DNA from: Sedimenticola hydrogenitrophicus
GTDB lineage: Bacteria; Pseudomonadota; Gammaproteobacteria; Chromatiales; Chromatiaceae
NCBI RefSeq assembly: GCF_029017505.1
Contig: NZ_JAQGEI010000021.1
Coordinates: 1-64,000, forward strand
DNA: 64,000 bases
Direction of reading: 5' to 3'
The translations under genes were made by a program, and so were the position numbers. Positions 9,792 to 21,480 of this stretch are shown here, piece by piece; the stretch's first letter is position 1, and every line of letters starts with the position of its first letter. Below the pieces are notes generated by a model. It ran no database searches and was not told the origin of the DNA. It worked only from the letters and a program-made list of their open reading frames with translations.

Positions 9792-11093
9792 ATGAGGAAG
9801 ATAGCCGCAATCCTGCTGATGTTGGTCTGCTGGCCGCTGTTGGCGGGCCAGACTGTGGTCAATAATCTGCGTATCTGGGCGGCACCGGACCATACCCGAC
9901 TGGTGTTCGATACCAGCCATCCGGTCAATCACAAACTCTTTACCCTGAAAAAGCCCGACCGACTGGTGATCGATATCAAAGGCGCCCGATTGACCGGCCC
10001 CATGCCGGCGGTGAGCGACAATCCCCTGATCAAACAGTTGCGCAGTGCGCAGCGCGAGGACGGCTCCCTGCGGGTGGTGCTGGATCTCGATACCCAGATT
10101 CATCCAAAGAGTTTCGTCCTCCGGCCAAACAGTCAGTACGGGCATCGACTGGTGGTGGATCTGTATGGCGAAGCGGCGCGTAAGCCGGGTGAGGCCGTGC
10201 AGAAACCGGTAAAGCAGCTGGACAGCAACGGCATGCGGGATGTCATCGTGGCCATTGACGCGGGACACGGCGGTGAAGATCCGGGTGCCATTGGGCGACG
10301 CGGAACCTATGAAAAGCAGGTGGTGCTCGCCATAGCCCGCAAACTGGCCGGATTGATCGAAAAAGAGCGCGGGATGAAGGCGGTGATGATCCGGGATGGT
10401 GACTATTATCTCGGCCTGCGCAAGCGGATGGACCTGGCCCGTTCGCATCGCGCGGATCTGTTCGTTTCCATTCACGCCGATTCCTTCCGCGATCCCAAGG
10501 CGCGCGGCTCGTCGGTCTATACCCTCTCCAAGCGTGGCGCGTCGAGCGAGGCGGCACGCTGGCTGGCCGAGAGTGAAAACAGTGCCGATCTGATCGGCGG
10601 CGTCAAGCTGGAAGACAAGGATGATGTGCTCGCCTCGGTGCTGCTGGATCTCTCCCAGACCGGTACCGGCCAGGCCAGCCATGAAGTGGCCGGCAACGTC
10701 CTGGGTCGGCTGAGACGGGTTGGCAGAACCCACAAGCCGACGGTGCAGCAGGCCGGGTTTGCGGTCCTGAGATCGCCCGATGTGCCTTCGATTCTGGTGG
10801 AAACGGCCTTCATCTCCAATCCGGAAGAGGAGCGCAAGCTGCTGGACCCGAGGCATCAGCAGAAGGTGGCGGGCGCCATCATGGACGGTCTGCGCGGTTA
10901 CTTCCACGGTAGCCCGCCGCCGGGCACGCTACTGGCCCAGTTGAAATCCAGGCAGCACACCATTACCCGGGGCGATACCCTGGGGGCGATCGCCGATCGC
11001 TATAACATCAGCCTGGCCAGTCTGAAATCCGCCAACGGCATCGCCGACGATGTGATCCAGGTCGGTCAGGTGCTGGTGATTCCGGGTACCTGA
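9792..11093 (+). CDS. amiB: N-acetylmuramoyl-L-alanine amidase (AMIN-Amidase_3-LysM)
   Basis: Periplasmic amidase that cleaves peptide stems from peptidoglycan during cell separation. The chosen ATG begins a clear signal peptide ([19 protein letters not shown]); an upstream in-frame start would place 18 odd residues before it. An N-terminal AMIN domain spans about residues 25-130. The zinc amidase domain follows, with the [19 protein letters not shown] and VETAFISN motifs holding the ligands. A single LysM domain closes the protein (HTITRGDTL to VLVIPG). Placement between tsaE and mutL matches amiB by synteny. Confidence 0.92.
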   Translation: MRKIAAILLMLVCWPLLAGQTVVNNLRIWAAPDHTRLVFDTSHPVNHKLFTLKKPDRLVIDIKGARLTGPMPAVSDNPLIKQLRSAQREDGSLRVVLDLDTQIHPKSFVLRPNSQYGHRLVVDLYGEAARKPGEAVQKPVKQLDSNGMRDVIVAIDAGHGGEDPGAIGRRGTYEKQVVLAIARKLAGLIEKERGMKAVMIRDGDYYLGLRKRMDLARSHRADLFVSIHADSFRDPKARGSSVYTLSKRGASSEAARWLAESENSADLIGGVKLEDKDDVLASVLLDLSQTGTGQASHEVAGNVLGRLRRVGRTHKPTVQQAGFAVLRSPDVPSILVETAFISNPEEERKLLDPRHQQKVAGAIMDGLRGYFHGSPPPGTLLAQLKSRQHTITRGDTLGAIADRYNISLASLKSANGIADDVIQVGQVLVIPGT

Positions 11094-11461
11094 GCTGCCC
11101 AGCGCGGCCGAACCACCTTGCTTGCCCAGGGTTCCTTCCCGGCCCCGAATCGGTAAGGAATTTTTACTCTTGCCAAGCGCGCCTAGGAAAGCCAACCCTT
11201 GTCTTTAAACCTTTGCGTGCTTGGCGACTTGGCGAGAGTCCATCTGCCAACTTCATTCAGCGGCGCTCGATCGATGCATGGGTCAAAGCTGATGGATCCC
11301 CCGGTAATGCCGGGGGATTACCTCTGTCACCCGATAAACGCCCCGACACCTCACGCCCGCTTCTTATTACTGGTTATAATCCAGTATTCAATCCGTACAT
11401 CAGGTCCGGGAAGCGGTTGGCCGCTGCAGGCGTCGCGTCCCGGCCAATCGACAAGGTTTAT
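11094..11461. other. Non-coding gap upstream of mutL with hairpin and -10 candidate
   Basis: About 370 bases with no convincing gene. A perfect 9-bp hairpin (ATCCCCCGG-TAATG-CCGGGGGAT) lies at 11296-11318 but has no T-run after it. A TATAAT at 11375-11380 is a candidate -10 element for mutL, without a clear -35. A stretch near 11211-11237 (GCGTGCTTGGCGACTTGGCG) resembles dispersed repeats seen in other proteobacteria. The frame open upstream of mutL is not conserved-looking protein. Confidence 0.45.
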
Positions 11462-13267
11462 ATGCGCATACAGGCACTTCCCGCACAATTAATCAACCAG
11501 ATCGCTGCCGGTGAGGTGGTGGAGCGTCCCGCCTCCGTGATCAAGGAGCTGGTGGAGAACAGTCTGGATGCCGGCGCCACCCGCATCGAGGTGGATATCG
11601 AGCAGGGCGGGGGGAAACTGATCCGGGTACGTGACAACGGCGGTGGGATCCATCCCGAAGATCTGCGGCTGGCATTGTCGCGCCACGCCACCAGCAAGAT
11701 CGGCACACTGGAAGAGCTGGAACGGGTCAGCAGCATGGGGTTCCGGGGAGAGGCGCTGCCGAGCATCGCCTCCGTCTCGCGTCTCACCATCGCCTCCCGG
11801 GCCAGCGGGCAGGAGAGTGGTTGGAGTGTCAGCGGCGATGGCGGGGAGCAGATCGCCGACCCGGCGCCAAGCGCCCATCCCCAGGGCACCACGGTGGAGG
11901 TCAGGGATCTCTTCTACAACACCCCGGCGCGGCGCAAGTTCATGCGAACTGAGAAGACCGAATTTGCGCACATCGAGACCCAGCTGAAGCGGCTCGCCCT
12001 GAGCCGGTTCGATGTCTCGTTCACGCTCTCGCACAACCGCAAAGAGCTGTTTACCCTCCCGCTGGCCGAACAGTTGCAGGAACAGGAGCGGCGGCTCGCC
12101 GGTCTGCTGGGGCCCGCGTTCCTGGAACAGGTGATTCATCTCGATCGGGACCAGGCCGGACTTGCCCTGCGTGGCTGGGTGGCCCGTCCGGTGTTTTCCC
12201 GCAGCCAGGCCGATATGCAGTACTTCTATGTCAACGGACGCATGGTCAGGGACAAGCTGGTGACCCACGCCGTGCGTCAGGCGTTTCAGGATGTGCTGTT
12301 TCACGGTCGCCACCCGGCCTATGTGCTCTATCTCGATCTCGATCCACTGCAGGTGGACGTGAATGTGCACCCGGCCAAACATGAGGTGCGTTTCCGTGAC
12401 GGCCGAATGGTGCATGGCTTTATCTATCGCACCCTGCACCAGGTGCTGGCGGATACCCGGCCGGGACAGGAGGTCGACCGCACCACCGGGGAGATCCGCC
12501 TGCTGGAGGTGGAACAGCCGACGTCCCCGGTATCCGGCACCGCTCCGGTTGCCTACCAGCGCCCGCTGGGCTTTCAGGTACAGGAGCGCCAGGCCGGTTA
12601 TCAGCCGGGCTATCAGTCCAGTTTTGAAATGCAGCGGCCGTCCCCGGCATCGTTGGCCGCGGTGGATGAGTCGGCCGATGAAGTCCCGCCCCTCGGGTTC
12701 GCCCTGGCGCAGCTGAAGGGGATCTATATCCTCGCCGAGAACGCCACCGGCCTGATACTGGTGGACATGCATGCCGCGCACGAGCGGATCACCTATGAAC
12801 GCTTCAAGCGGGCGGTGCTGGAGGGGGGTATCAGTCGCCAGCCGCTGCTGGTGCCCGTCTCGGTTGCGGTGAGTGCCCGGGAGGCCGACCTGGCGGAGAC
12901 CCATCGGTCGTTGTTCAGTGAACTGGGCATGGAGGTCGACCGGCTCGGCGCCGAGACCCTGGTGGTGCGCGCCATACCGGTGCTGCTGCAGGGGGCGGAC
13001 GCGGAGAAGTTGTTGCGGGATATCCTCTCGGACCTTGTGGTGCATGGCAGCAGCGAGCGCATCCGCGACGAGATCAACCAGGTGCTGGCCACCATGGCCT
13101 GTCACGGTTCGGTCAGGGCCAATCGACGCCTGACCGTCGAGGAGATGAACGCCTTGTTGCGGGACATGGAGCGCACCGAGCGCAGCGATCAGTGCAATCA
13201 CGGGCGTCCCACCTGGGTACAACTGGATCTGGCCCGGCTCGATAAGCTGTTTCTGCGGGGGCAATAG
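11462..13267 (+). CDS. mutL: DNA mismatch repair protein MutL
   Basis: 601-residue mismatch-repair ATPase. The GHKL motifs are intact: [20 protein letters not shown] and GFRGEAL. The C-terminal domain carries [12 protein letters not shown], a DQHA(x)2E(x)4E endonuclease motif with Met for Gln, and ACHGSVRA near the end. This form fits MutL proteins that nick DNA themselves in organisms without MutH, as in Pseudomonas. The ATG at 11462 starts the conserved MRIQALP stretch; about 80 extra upstream codons are discounted. The stop codon overlaps the miaA start by one base. Confidence 0.95.
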   Translation: MRIQALPAQLINQIAAGEVVERPASVIKELVENSLDAGATRIEVDIEQGGGKLIRVRDNGGGIHPEDLRLALSRHATSKIGTLEELERVSSMGFRGEALPSIASVSRLTIASRASGQESGWSVSGDGGEQIADPAPSAHPQGTTVEVRDLFYNTPARRKFMRTEKTEFAHIETQLKRLALSRFDVSFTLSHNRKELFTLPLAEQLQEQERRLAGLLGPAFLEQVIHLDRDQAGLALRGWVARPVFSRSQADMQYFYVNGRMVRDKLVTHAVRQAFQDVLFHGRHPAYVLYLDLDPLQVDVNVHPAKHEVRFRDGRMVHGFIYRTLHQVLADTRPGQEVDRTTGEIRLLEVEQPTSPVSGTAPVAYQRPLGFQVQERQAGYQPGYQSSFEMQRPSPASLAAVDESADEVPPLGFALAQLKGIYILAENATGLILVDMHAAHERITYERFKRAVLEGGISRQPLLVPVSVAVSAREADLAETHRSLFSELGMEVDRLGAETLVVRAIPVLLQGADAEKLLRDILSDLVVHGSSERIRDEINQVLATMACHGSVRANRRLTVEEMNALLRDMERTERSDQCNHGRPTWVQLDLARLDKLFLRGQ

Positions 13268-14226
13268 TGACCGATCGGACCACTGACCGGACACTGCCGC
13301 CGGCCATCTTCCTGATGGGCCCCACCGCCTCCGGCAAGACCGCGCTGGCCATTGAGCTGGTCCGGCATCTGCCCTGTGAGATCATCAGTGTCGATTCGGC
13401 GCTGGTCTATCGCGGCATGGATATCGGCACCGCCAAGCCGGATGCCGCCGAGCTGGCCCTGGCCCCACACCGCCTGATCGATATCTGCGATCCCGCCGAG
13501 GCCTACTCGGCGGCCCGCTTTCGCGCGGATGCGCTGGCCGAAATGACCGAAATCAGCGCCAGTGGGCGCATTCCCCTGCTGGTGGGCGGCACCATGCTCT
13601 ACTTCAGGGCGTTGGAGTACGGACTCTCGCGTCTGCCGGAAGCGGATCCCGATATCCGCGCTGACCTGGAACGGGAGGCGGGGGAATCGGGATGGGAGGC
13701 GCTGCATGCCCAGCTGATGCGGGTCGACCCCGCGGCGGCGGCGCGGATTCATCCCAACGATCCGCAGCGAATCCAGCGGGCACTGGAGGTCTATCGTCTG
13801 ACCGGGCAGCCCCTGTCCCGGCTGCAGCGGCAGGCGGAGCGGAATGAATTACCCTATCGGCTGGTCAAACTGGCCCGGGCACCCCAATCGCGGGCGGTGC
13901 TGCACCGGCGGATTGCCGAACGCTTCAACCAAATGCTCGCCGAGGGGTTCGAGGCAGAGGTGCGGCAGCTACTGGAAAGGGATGATCTGCGGCCCGAGAT
14001 GCCCTCCCTGCGTTCGGTGGGATATCGCCAGATGATCCGCTACCTGCGGGGAGAGTGGGATCGGGAAACCATGATCGAGCGGGGCATTATCGCCACCCGG
14101 CAGCTGGCCAAGCGCCAGTTCACCTGGCTGCGCTCCTATCCGGATGTGCACTGGCTGGATGAAGAGGCGGGGAATATTTTACAGCAGGCCTTGAAAATAG
14201 TCCGTTCCGGCCTCAGTTTGGGCTAA
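13267..14226 (+). CDS. miaA: tRNA dimethylallyltransferase MiaA
   Basis: Adds the isopentenyl group to A37 of tRNAs reading UNN codons. The P-loop [11 protein letters not shown] and the [16 protein letters not shown] stretch are near the N-terminus; DNP-type substrate-binding sequence follows. The start is GTG, overlapping the last base of the mutL stop codon. 319 residues, normal length. Order mutL-miaA-hfq-hflX is as in E. coli. Confidence 0.95.
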   Translation: MTDRTTDRTLPPAIFLMGPTASGKTALAIELVRHLPCEIISVDSALVYRGMDIGTAKPDAAELALAPHRLIDICDPAEAYSAARFRADALAEMTEISASGRIPLLVGGTMLYFRALEYGLSRLPEADPDIRADLEREAGESGWEALHAQLMRVDPAAAARIHPNDPQRIQRALEVYRLTGQPLSRLQRQAERNELPYRLVKLARAPQSRAVLHRRIAERFNQMLAEGFEAEVRQLLERDDLRPEMPSLRSVGYRQMIRYLRGEWDRETMIERGIIATRQLAKRQFTWLRSYPDVHWLDEEAGNILQQALKIVRSGLSLG

Positions 14227-14274
14227 CAGTGTGAGCTGTGCGTGAAAATACTGGCGAATTATTGGACTTTTTTC

Positions 14275-14292
14275 TGGTACAAGCTTGTACCA
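14275..14292. promoter_or_regulatory. 18-bp perfect palindrome upstream of hfq
   Basis: TGGTACAAGCTTGTACCA is its own reverse complement and lies 50 bp upstream of the hfq ATG, just after the miaA stop. It could be an operator or a transcript hairpin; no known site family was recognised. It is followed by an AT-rich stretch (CTATTTTTTAAATA) that could hold a promoter. Confidence 0.5.
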
Positions 14293-14341
14293 TAAGCTAT
14301 TTTTTAAATACCGACGCGATATTACAATAAGGAGAATTCCG

Positions 14342-14596
14342 ATGTCCAAGGGGCAAAGTCTACAAGACCCTTTCCTCAACACGCTGCGAAAAGAGCGTAT
14401 ACCCGTTTCGATCTTCCTGGTGAATGGAATCAAGCTGCAGGGGCAGATCGAATCATTTGATCAGTTTGTGGTCTTGCTGAAGAACACCGTCAGCCAGATG
14501 GTGTATAAACATGCCATCTCGACGGTGGTCCCCGCCAGGAATGTGCGTTTGCAGATGCCGACCGGTGACGAACCGATTGAGCCTGGTAACAGCTGA
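14342..14596 (+). CDS. hfq: RNA chaperone Hfq
   Basis: Sm-like hexameric RNA chaperone that pairs small RNAs with mRNAs. The Sm1 region ([20 protein letters not shown]) and Sm2 motif ([11 protein letters not shown]) are intact, within 84 residues. The start at 14342 gives the standard [14 protein letters not shown]-terminus, with a TAAGGAG ribosome site eight bases upstream. The acidic C-terminal tail is short compared with E. coli. It belongs to the miaA-hfq-hflX order but has intergenic space on both sides. Confidence 0.97.
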   Translation: MSKGQSLQDPFLNTLRKERIPVSIFLVNGIKLQGQIESFDQFVVLLKNTVSQMVYKHAISTVVPARNVRLQMPTGDEPIEPGNS

Positions 14597-14928
14597 TCAA
14601 CCTGGTAAAGCGACGACGACCTGCCGTTGTGGCGAAGGCGTCAACGGCAGGCGTCGCAACACACCCGCGCCGAATCCGACCGCCACTGCTGGATATCGGT
14701 TATAATCTGGGATGTCATTTTCTCCATCTCGTTCTGTGGTTAGAGGCGATACGGTCCAAAGCCGGTTCAGAACAGATGCCAATCTTCAGATCTCCAAGAA
14801 CGCTCCCATCTATCGTCCGCTTCAATCAGACATTATGCCCTTGATCATTTGTTTCCCAGCGTTAAAAAAGTGTTTACCCGGTTCCAGGGTCGATCGGTCC
14901 ATAGCTCCAGGTCCGCGTGAGGTTGGTA
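14597..14928 (+). other. hfq-hflX intergenic region with stem-loop
   Basis: This gap of about 330 bases contains no convincing gene. A strong stem-loop lies at 14610-14657: CCTGCCGTTG pairs with CAACGGCAGG, and GCGACG pairs with CGTCGC outside it. There is no T-run, so it may protect the hfq mRNA 3' end rather than terminate. A TATAAT at 14701-14706 is a candidate -10 element for hflX. Confidence 0.5.
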
Positions 14929-16215
14929 GTGTTTGAACGTCCAAAAGTAGGCGAGAAGGCGATCCTTGTTCATGTGGATATGCAGGCCAAGGCCGATCCT
15001 GAAGAGCTCGACGAGTTCCGGGAACTGGTGGTTTCCGCCGGAGCGACGCCCGTCGGTCTGGTCAGCGGCAGCAGGCGGTCGCCGGACCCGCGTCTGTTTG
15101 TAGGGAGTGGCAAGGCGGATGAGATCAGGGATCTGATCCAGGCCGAGGAGGCGGAGCTGGTGATTTTCAACCATCAGCTGTCGCCAAGCCAGGAGCGCAA
15201 TCTGGAACGCGAATTCAAGTGTCGGGTGGTCGACAGAACGGGATTGATCCTGGATATTTTTGCCCAGCGCGCCCGCTCTTTCGAGGGCAAGCTGCAGGTG
15301 GAGCTGGCACAGTTGCGGCATCTCTCCACCCGTCTGGTGCGTGGCTGGACTCACCTTGAACGCCAGAAAGGTGGTATCGGGCTGCGTGGTCCAGGTGAAA
15401 CCCAGCTGGAAACCGACCGGCGCCTGCTCAATCACCGCATTGCCCAGATCCGCAGACGACTGGAAAAAGTGGATAGCCAGCGGAATCAGGGCCGCAAGGC
15501 CCGCAGCAAGGCCGAGATCCCGACGGTTTCACTGGTCGGCTACACCAACGCCGGCAAATCGACCCTGTTCAACATGCTGACCGATGCGGAGGTCTATGCC
15601 CAGGATCAGCTGTTTGCTACCCTGGATCCGACCCTGCGCCGCCTGGACCTGCCGGGCGAGGGTGGCTGCATCCTGGCGGATACGGTAGGCTTCATCTCCC
15701 ACCTTCCCCATGAACTGGTAGCCGCTTTCAAGTCGACCCTGCAGGAGACCTCCGAAGCCTCACTGTTGCTGCATGTGATCGACGCGGCCAGCGCGCAGCG
15801 GGCGGTCTGTGTCGCGGAGGTGAATGACGTACTGAAACAGATCGGTGCGGAGCGGATCCCGCAGATCGAAATCTACAATAAAATAGACCTCCTGGACACG
15901 GAGGCGCCGCGAATCGAACGTAGTGAAGATGGTCTGGTCAAACGAGTCTGGCTGTCGGCGCTCAGCGGTGCAGGCGTGGAACTGCTGATGGAGGCATTAG
16001 CGGAGTTTTATCATCAGGAACATGTGCACAGGTTGCTGCAACTGCAACCTGCCGATGGCCGCCTTCGCGCGCGCCTTTTCGAGCTGGGCGGGGTCATCTC
16101 GGAACAGGTTACCGATACGGGTGGCTGGGATATGGAGATCGATCTGCCGAAAGTCGCCTATGACCGTCTGCTGCAGCAGGAGTCGGCCCTGGAGAGCCGC
16201 CTGGTGATCAGATAA
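14929..16215 (+). CDS. hflX: Ribosome-associated GTPase HflX
   Basis: GTPase that splits stalled or heat-damaged ribosomes. The N-terminal HflX domain and the LRGPGETQLETDRR linker precede the G-domain, with GYTNAGKST (G1), DTVGF (G3) and NKID (G4). I took the GTG at 14929 because it yields MFERPKVGEKAILVHV, matching the E. coli N-terminus, and has a GTGAGG site seven bases upstream. A GTG at 14917 is the alternative. 428 residues. Confidence 0.93.
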   Translation: MFERPKVGEKAILVHVDMQAKADPEELDEFRELVVSAGATPVGLVSGSRRSPDPRLFVGSGKADEIRDLIQAEEAELVIFNHQLSPSQERNLEREFKCRVVDRTGLILDIFAQRARSFEGKLQVELAQLRHLSTRLVRGWTHLERQKGGIGLRGPGETQLETDRRLLNHRIAQIRRRLEKVDSQRNQGRKARSKAEIPTVSLVGYTNAGKSTLFNMLTDAEVYAQDQLFATLDPTLRRLDLPGEGGCILADTVGFISHLPHELVAAFKSTLQETSEASLLLHVIDAASAQRAVCVAEVNDVLKQIGAERIPQIEIYNKIDLLDTEAPRIERSEDGLVKRVWLSALSGAGVELLMEALAEFYHQEHVHRLLQLQPADGRLRARLFELGGVISEQVTDTGGWDMEIDLPKVAYDRLLQQESALESRLVIR

Positions 16216-16333
16216 GCAATAAAGTGTTCGCTGTTGGCCCTGGGAATGTTAAGTTAAGAGAAATTCGCTGCCCGGATGTTTGTGAAGTATCCTCCGGGTG
16301 TATTGTTTAATACGAGAAAGACTGGAGTTATCA

Positions 16334-17482
16334 ATGGCCTGGAATGAACCGGGGGGAGACAATAAAGATCCCTGGAGTGGCAAGGGTGGTGATCAAGGCC
16401 CGCCTGATCTGGATGAAGTGGTCAAGAAGATGCAGGACAAGCTGGGCGGACTGTTCGGCGGCAAGGGCGGAAACGGTGGTAACCGTTCCGGCGGCGGCCC
16501 GGTGGGCGGTCCCGCGGGCACCAAAGGGATCATCGGTCTGGTGCTGCTGGGTCTGATCGTGCTGCTCGGTTTCAAGAGCTTCTATACCATTGCCCCGGCC
16601 GAGCGCGGGGTGGTACTGCGTTTCGGCGCCTATCATGATGTGACTCAACCGGGTCTCAACTTCCTTGTTCCGGTAGTGGACGACGTCATCAAGGTGAACG
16701 TGGATCGGATCTCCACGTTTCCGTTGAAAGACACCATGCTGACCCGGGACGAGAATATTGTCGATATCGAACTGACGGTACAGTTCCGGGTGCAGGACCC
16801 GGTGGAATACCTGTTCCAGGATCGTGAGCCGGACAAGACCATTCGTGACGCAACCGAGACAGCACTGCGTGAAACCATCGGTAAGAGCAAGCTCGATTTC
16901 ATCCTCACCGAGGGGCGTGGTTCGATCGCCAGCGATATCAAACAGCGTATCCAGGATTTGATCAGCTTTTACAAAACCGGCCTCGTCGTGACCAGTGTGA
17001 ACACCCAGCCGGCAAAACCGCCCGAGCCGGTGAAGAGTGCGTTTGACGACGCGATCAAGGCGCGCGAGGACAAGGCTCGTCAGGAGAACCAGGCTGAGGC
17101 CTACGCCAACGATGTGGTGCCGCGCGCGCGTGGTGCCGCTGCGCGCGTGGTCGCTGCGGCCAAGGCGTATAAGCAGCAGGTGATCGCGGAGGCCGAGGGT
17201 GAAACCTCGCGTTTTCTGGCGGTGCTGAGAGAGTACGAGAAGGCGCCGGAAGTCACCCGGCAACGCCTCTACCTGGAGACAATAGAACAGGTTATGGGAA
17301 GTACCAACAAGGTGATTATGGATGTGAAGGCCGGGAATAGCCTGATGTATCTGCCTATCGACAAACTGATCGAGGCAAGGCCGGAGACCAGCAGAAGCAA
17401 CACCCGCGCGCAGACACCGTCTGTGAGCGAGTCCGTGGATACCTCGCGGCTTGATGACGGCCGCAGCAGGAGGGTTCGCTAA
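16334..17482 (+). CDS. hflK: FtsH protease activity modulator HflK
   Basis: SPFH-domain membrane protein that forms, with HflC, the periplasm-facing cage around FtsH. A glycine-rich cytoplasmic N-terminus (about residues 1-70) precedes one membrane segment (IIGLVLLGLIVLLGF) and the SPFH/band-7 domain. A long helical, Ala/Glu-rich region follows. The ATG at 16334 has a CTGGAG site. The stop codon overlaps the hflC start (TAATG). Confidence 0.95.
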   Translation: MAWNEPGGDNKDPWSGKGGDQGPPDLDEVVKKMQDKLGGLFGGKGGNGGNRSGGGPVGGPAGTKGIIGLVLLGLIVLLGFKSFYTIAPAERGVVLRFGAYHDVTQPGLNFLVPVVDDVIKVNVDRISTFPLKDTMLTRDENIVDIELTVQFRVQDPVEYLFQDREPDKTIRDATETALRETIGKSKLDFILTEGRGSIASDIKQRIQDLISFYKTGLVVTSVNTQPAKPPEPVKSAFDDAIKAREDKARQENQAEAYANDVVPRARGAAARVVAAAKAYKQQVIAEAEGETSRFLAVLREYEKAPEVTRQRLYLETIEQVMGSTNKVIMDVKAGNSLMYLPIDKLIEARPETSRSNTRAQTPSVSESVDTSRLDDGRSRRVR

Positions 17483-18366
17483 TGAACAGTGGAAAGATCG
17501 GTATCTTTTTTATCGGCATTGTCCTGCTGATCGGGCTGGCCCTCTCAACCCTGTTTGTGGTGAATCAGTGGGAGATGGCAATCAAGCTGCAGTTTGGCCG
17601 GATTGTCGATTCCGACTATTCACCCGGCCTCCAGTTCAAGATTCCCTTTATTCAGAACGTGAAAAAGTTTGATGGCCGCATCCAGACCCTGGACTCGAAT
17701 CCGGAGCGATTCCTGACCAACGAGAAGAAGGATGTGATCGTCAACTCGTACGCCAAGTGGCGCATTGTCAATCCGGCGCAGTATTTCCGCGCCACCGGTG
17801 ACAATGAGGCCAATGCTACACGCTTGTTGTCGGAACGGATCAATACCAGTTTGCGTGATGAATTCGGCAAGCGCACCATCCAGGAGGTGATATCGGGCGA
17901 ACGTGCCGAGATCATGGCCCTGCTGACCAAGGACGCCGATGAAAAGGCCGCGGAGCTGGGAATTGAAGTCCTGGACGTGCGGGTAAAGCAGATCGATCTG
18001 CCCAAAGAGGTGAGTCAATCGGTCTATGATCGCATGCGCGCGGAGCGTGAGCGGGTGGCGGCCGACCTGCGCGCCCTGGGTGCCGAGGAGGCGGAGAAGA
18101 TCCGTGCCAACGCCGACGCCGAACGGGTGGTGATCCTGGCCAATGCCTACAAGGAGTCGGAAGAGACCCGAGGTGAGGGGGATGGCCTGTCGGCGGAAAT
18201 CTATGCCCGGGCATTTACCGAAAATGAGGAGTTCTATTCCTTCTACCGCAGTCTTAACGCCTATGACAAGACCTTCAACAACAGCGGCAATATGATGGTG
18301 CTGGATCCGGAGTCGGAATTCTTCCGCTACTTCAAAAATGCGGAAGGTAGAAAAATAGAAAACTGA
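17482..18366 (+). CDS. hflC: FtsH protease activity modulator HflC
   Basis: Partner of HflK. It has an N-terminal membrane anchor at about residues 7-27 and a band-7 domain, with the conserved DLPKEVSQSVYDRMRAERER helix near the middle and the FYRSLNAY stretch near the C-terminus. 294 residues is normal. An AGGAGG ribosome site lies inside the end of hflK. A rho-independent terminator follows at 18459. Confidence 0.95.
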   Translation: MNSGKIGIFFIGIVLLIGLALSTLFVVNQWEMAIKLQFGRIVDSDYSPGLQFKIPFIQNVKKFDGRIQTLDSNPERFLTNEKKDVIVNSYAKWRIVNPAQYFRATGDNEANATRLLSERINTSLRDEFGKRTIQEVISGERAEIMALLTKDADEKAAELGIEVLDVRVKQIDLPKEVSQSVYDRMRAERERVAADLRALGAEEAEKIRANADAERVVILANAYKESEETRGEGDGLSAEIYARAFTENEEFYSFYRSLNAYDKTFNNSGNMMVLDPESEFFRYFKNAEGRKIEN

Positions 18367-18458
18367 GGCGTATCCACCTGCCGCTCGCGGCAGAAATGGA
18401 CAAGTGGGGCCTGGTTTGGCAGAATCAGCCCCCCTGTCCAAACAAACCAGAATATTCC

Positions 18459-18486
18459 GGCCGGGTTATTCCCCCGGCCTTTTTTT
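18459..18486 (+). terminator. Rho-independent terminator after hflC
   Basis: GGCCGGG and CCCGGCC form a stem around an 8-nt loop, followed directly by seven T residues. It ends the hflX-hflK-hflC unit. Confidence 0.85.
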
Positions 18487-18509
18487 GTCCAGGGATGGAC
18501 TTATAACGC
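18487..18509. repeat. Terminator-linked dispersed repeat, partial copy
   Basis: GTCCAGGGATGGACTTAT followed by AACGC begins right at the end of the hflC terminator T-run. The same words occur, longer, at 31279-31320 and on the other strand at 54197-54244. Confidence 0.6.
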
Positions 18510-18548
18510 GAAGCACGATATTGCGCGGGAGCGTATGCGGACAGTGAT

Positions 18549-18734
18549 ATGTGGCACGACTTGTTGATCGCCTTGGCGCTGGTGATGGTGATCGAAGGGA
18601 TTGTTCCCTTTCTCAGTCCCGGTGCAACCAAGGGTATGATGTTGACTATTGCCAAGATGGACGACAAATCCTTACGGGTCAGCGGCTTGGTCAGTATGGT
18701 CCTGGGCGTGCTGACACTCTATCTTGTGAATTAG
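18549..18734 (+). CDS. DUF2065 family small membrane protein
   Basis: 61-residue protein with two hydrophobic segments (about 3-21 and 43-60), recognised as DUF2065 (YjeT in E. coli). Function unknown. Its place between hflC and the hisZ-purA pair is conserved in gammaproteobacteria. It ends 12 bases before the hisZ start, so it probably leads that transcript. An overlapping frame offset by two bases is a shadow. Confidence 0.8.
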   Translation: MWHDLLIALALVMVIEGIVPFLSPGATKGMMLTIAKMDDKSLRVSGLVSMVLGVLTLYLVN

Positions 18735-18746
18735 ATTGAGAAAACC

Positions 18747-21265
<2,519 letters not shown>

Positions 21266-21288
21266 GGTGACAGACTCCTAGCGTGCGC

Positions 21289-21312
21289 AACGGGGCCCGC
21301 GCGGGCCCCGTT
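21289..21312 (+). terminator. Terminator hairpin after purA
   Basis: A 24-base perfect palindrome (AACGGGGCCCGC and its complement GCGGGCCCCGTT) followed by a short TTTG. Very GC-rich stem, short T-run. It ends the hisZ-purA transcript. Confidence 0.7.
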
Positions 21313-21480
21313 TGCTGCCTGATACGTCGTCGGCAGCGTCGCTCCGAGGGCTGCGCAGCGGTCGTGGCCGCGATAAAGCTACCCATCCATCCGTTTAGCC
21401 TGTACAATCCCGCGCCTTCCTCATATCCTGACTCCATTGAGCTTCTTCGGTGGATCCAACACCCGCCAGAGGTAATCTCC

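Noticed and set aside
11296-11318. Terminator upstream of mutL
   Set aside because: The stem is perfect but has no T-run and lies about 200 bp after amiB, so termination is not supported.
7721-13294. Long minus-strand frames opposite nnr, amiB and mutL
   Set aside because: Each mirrors a well-recognised plus-strand gene and has shadow-type composition without domain motifs.
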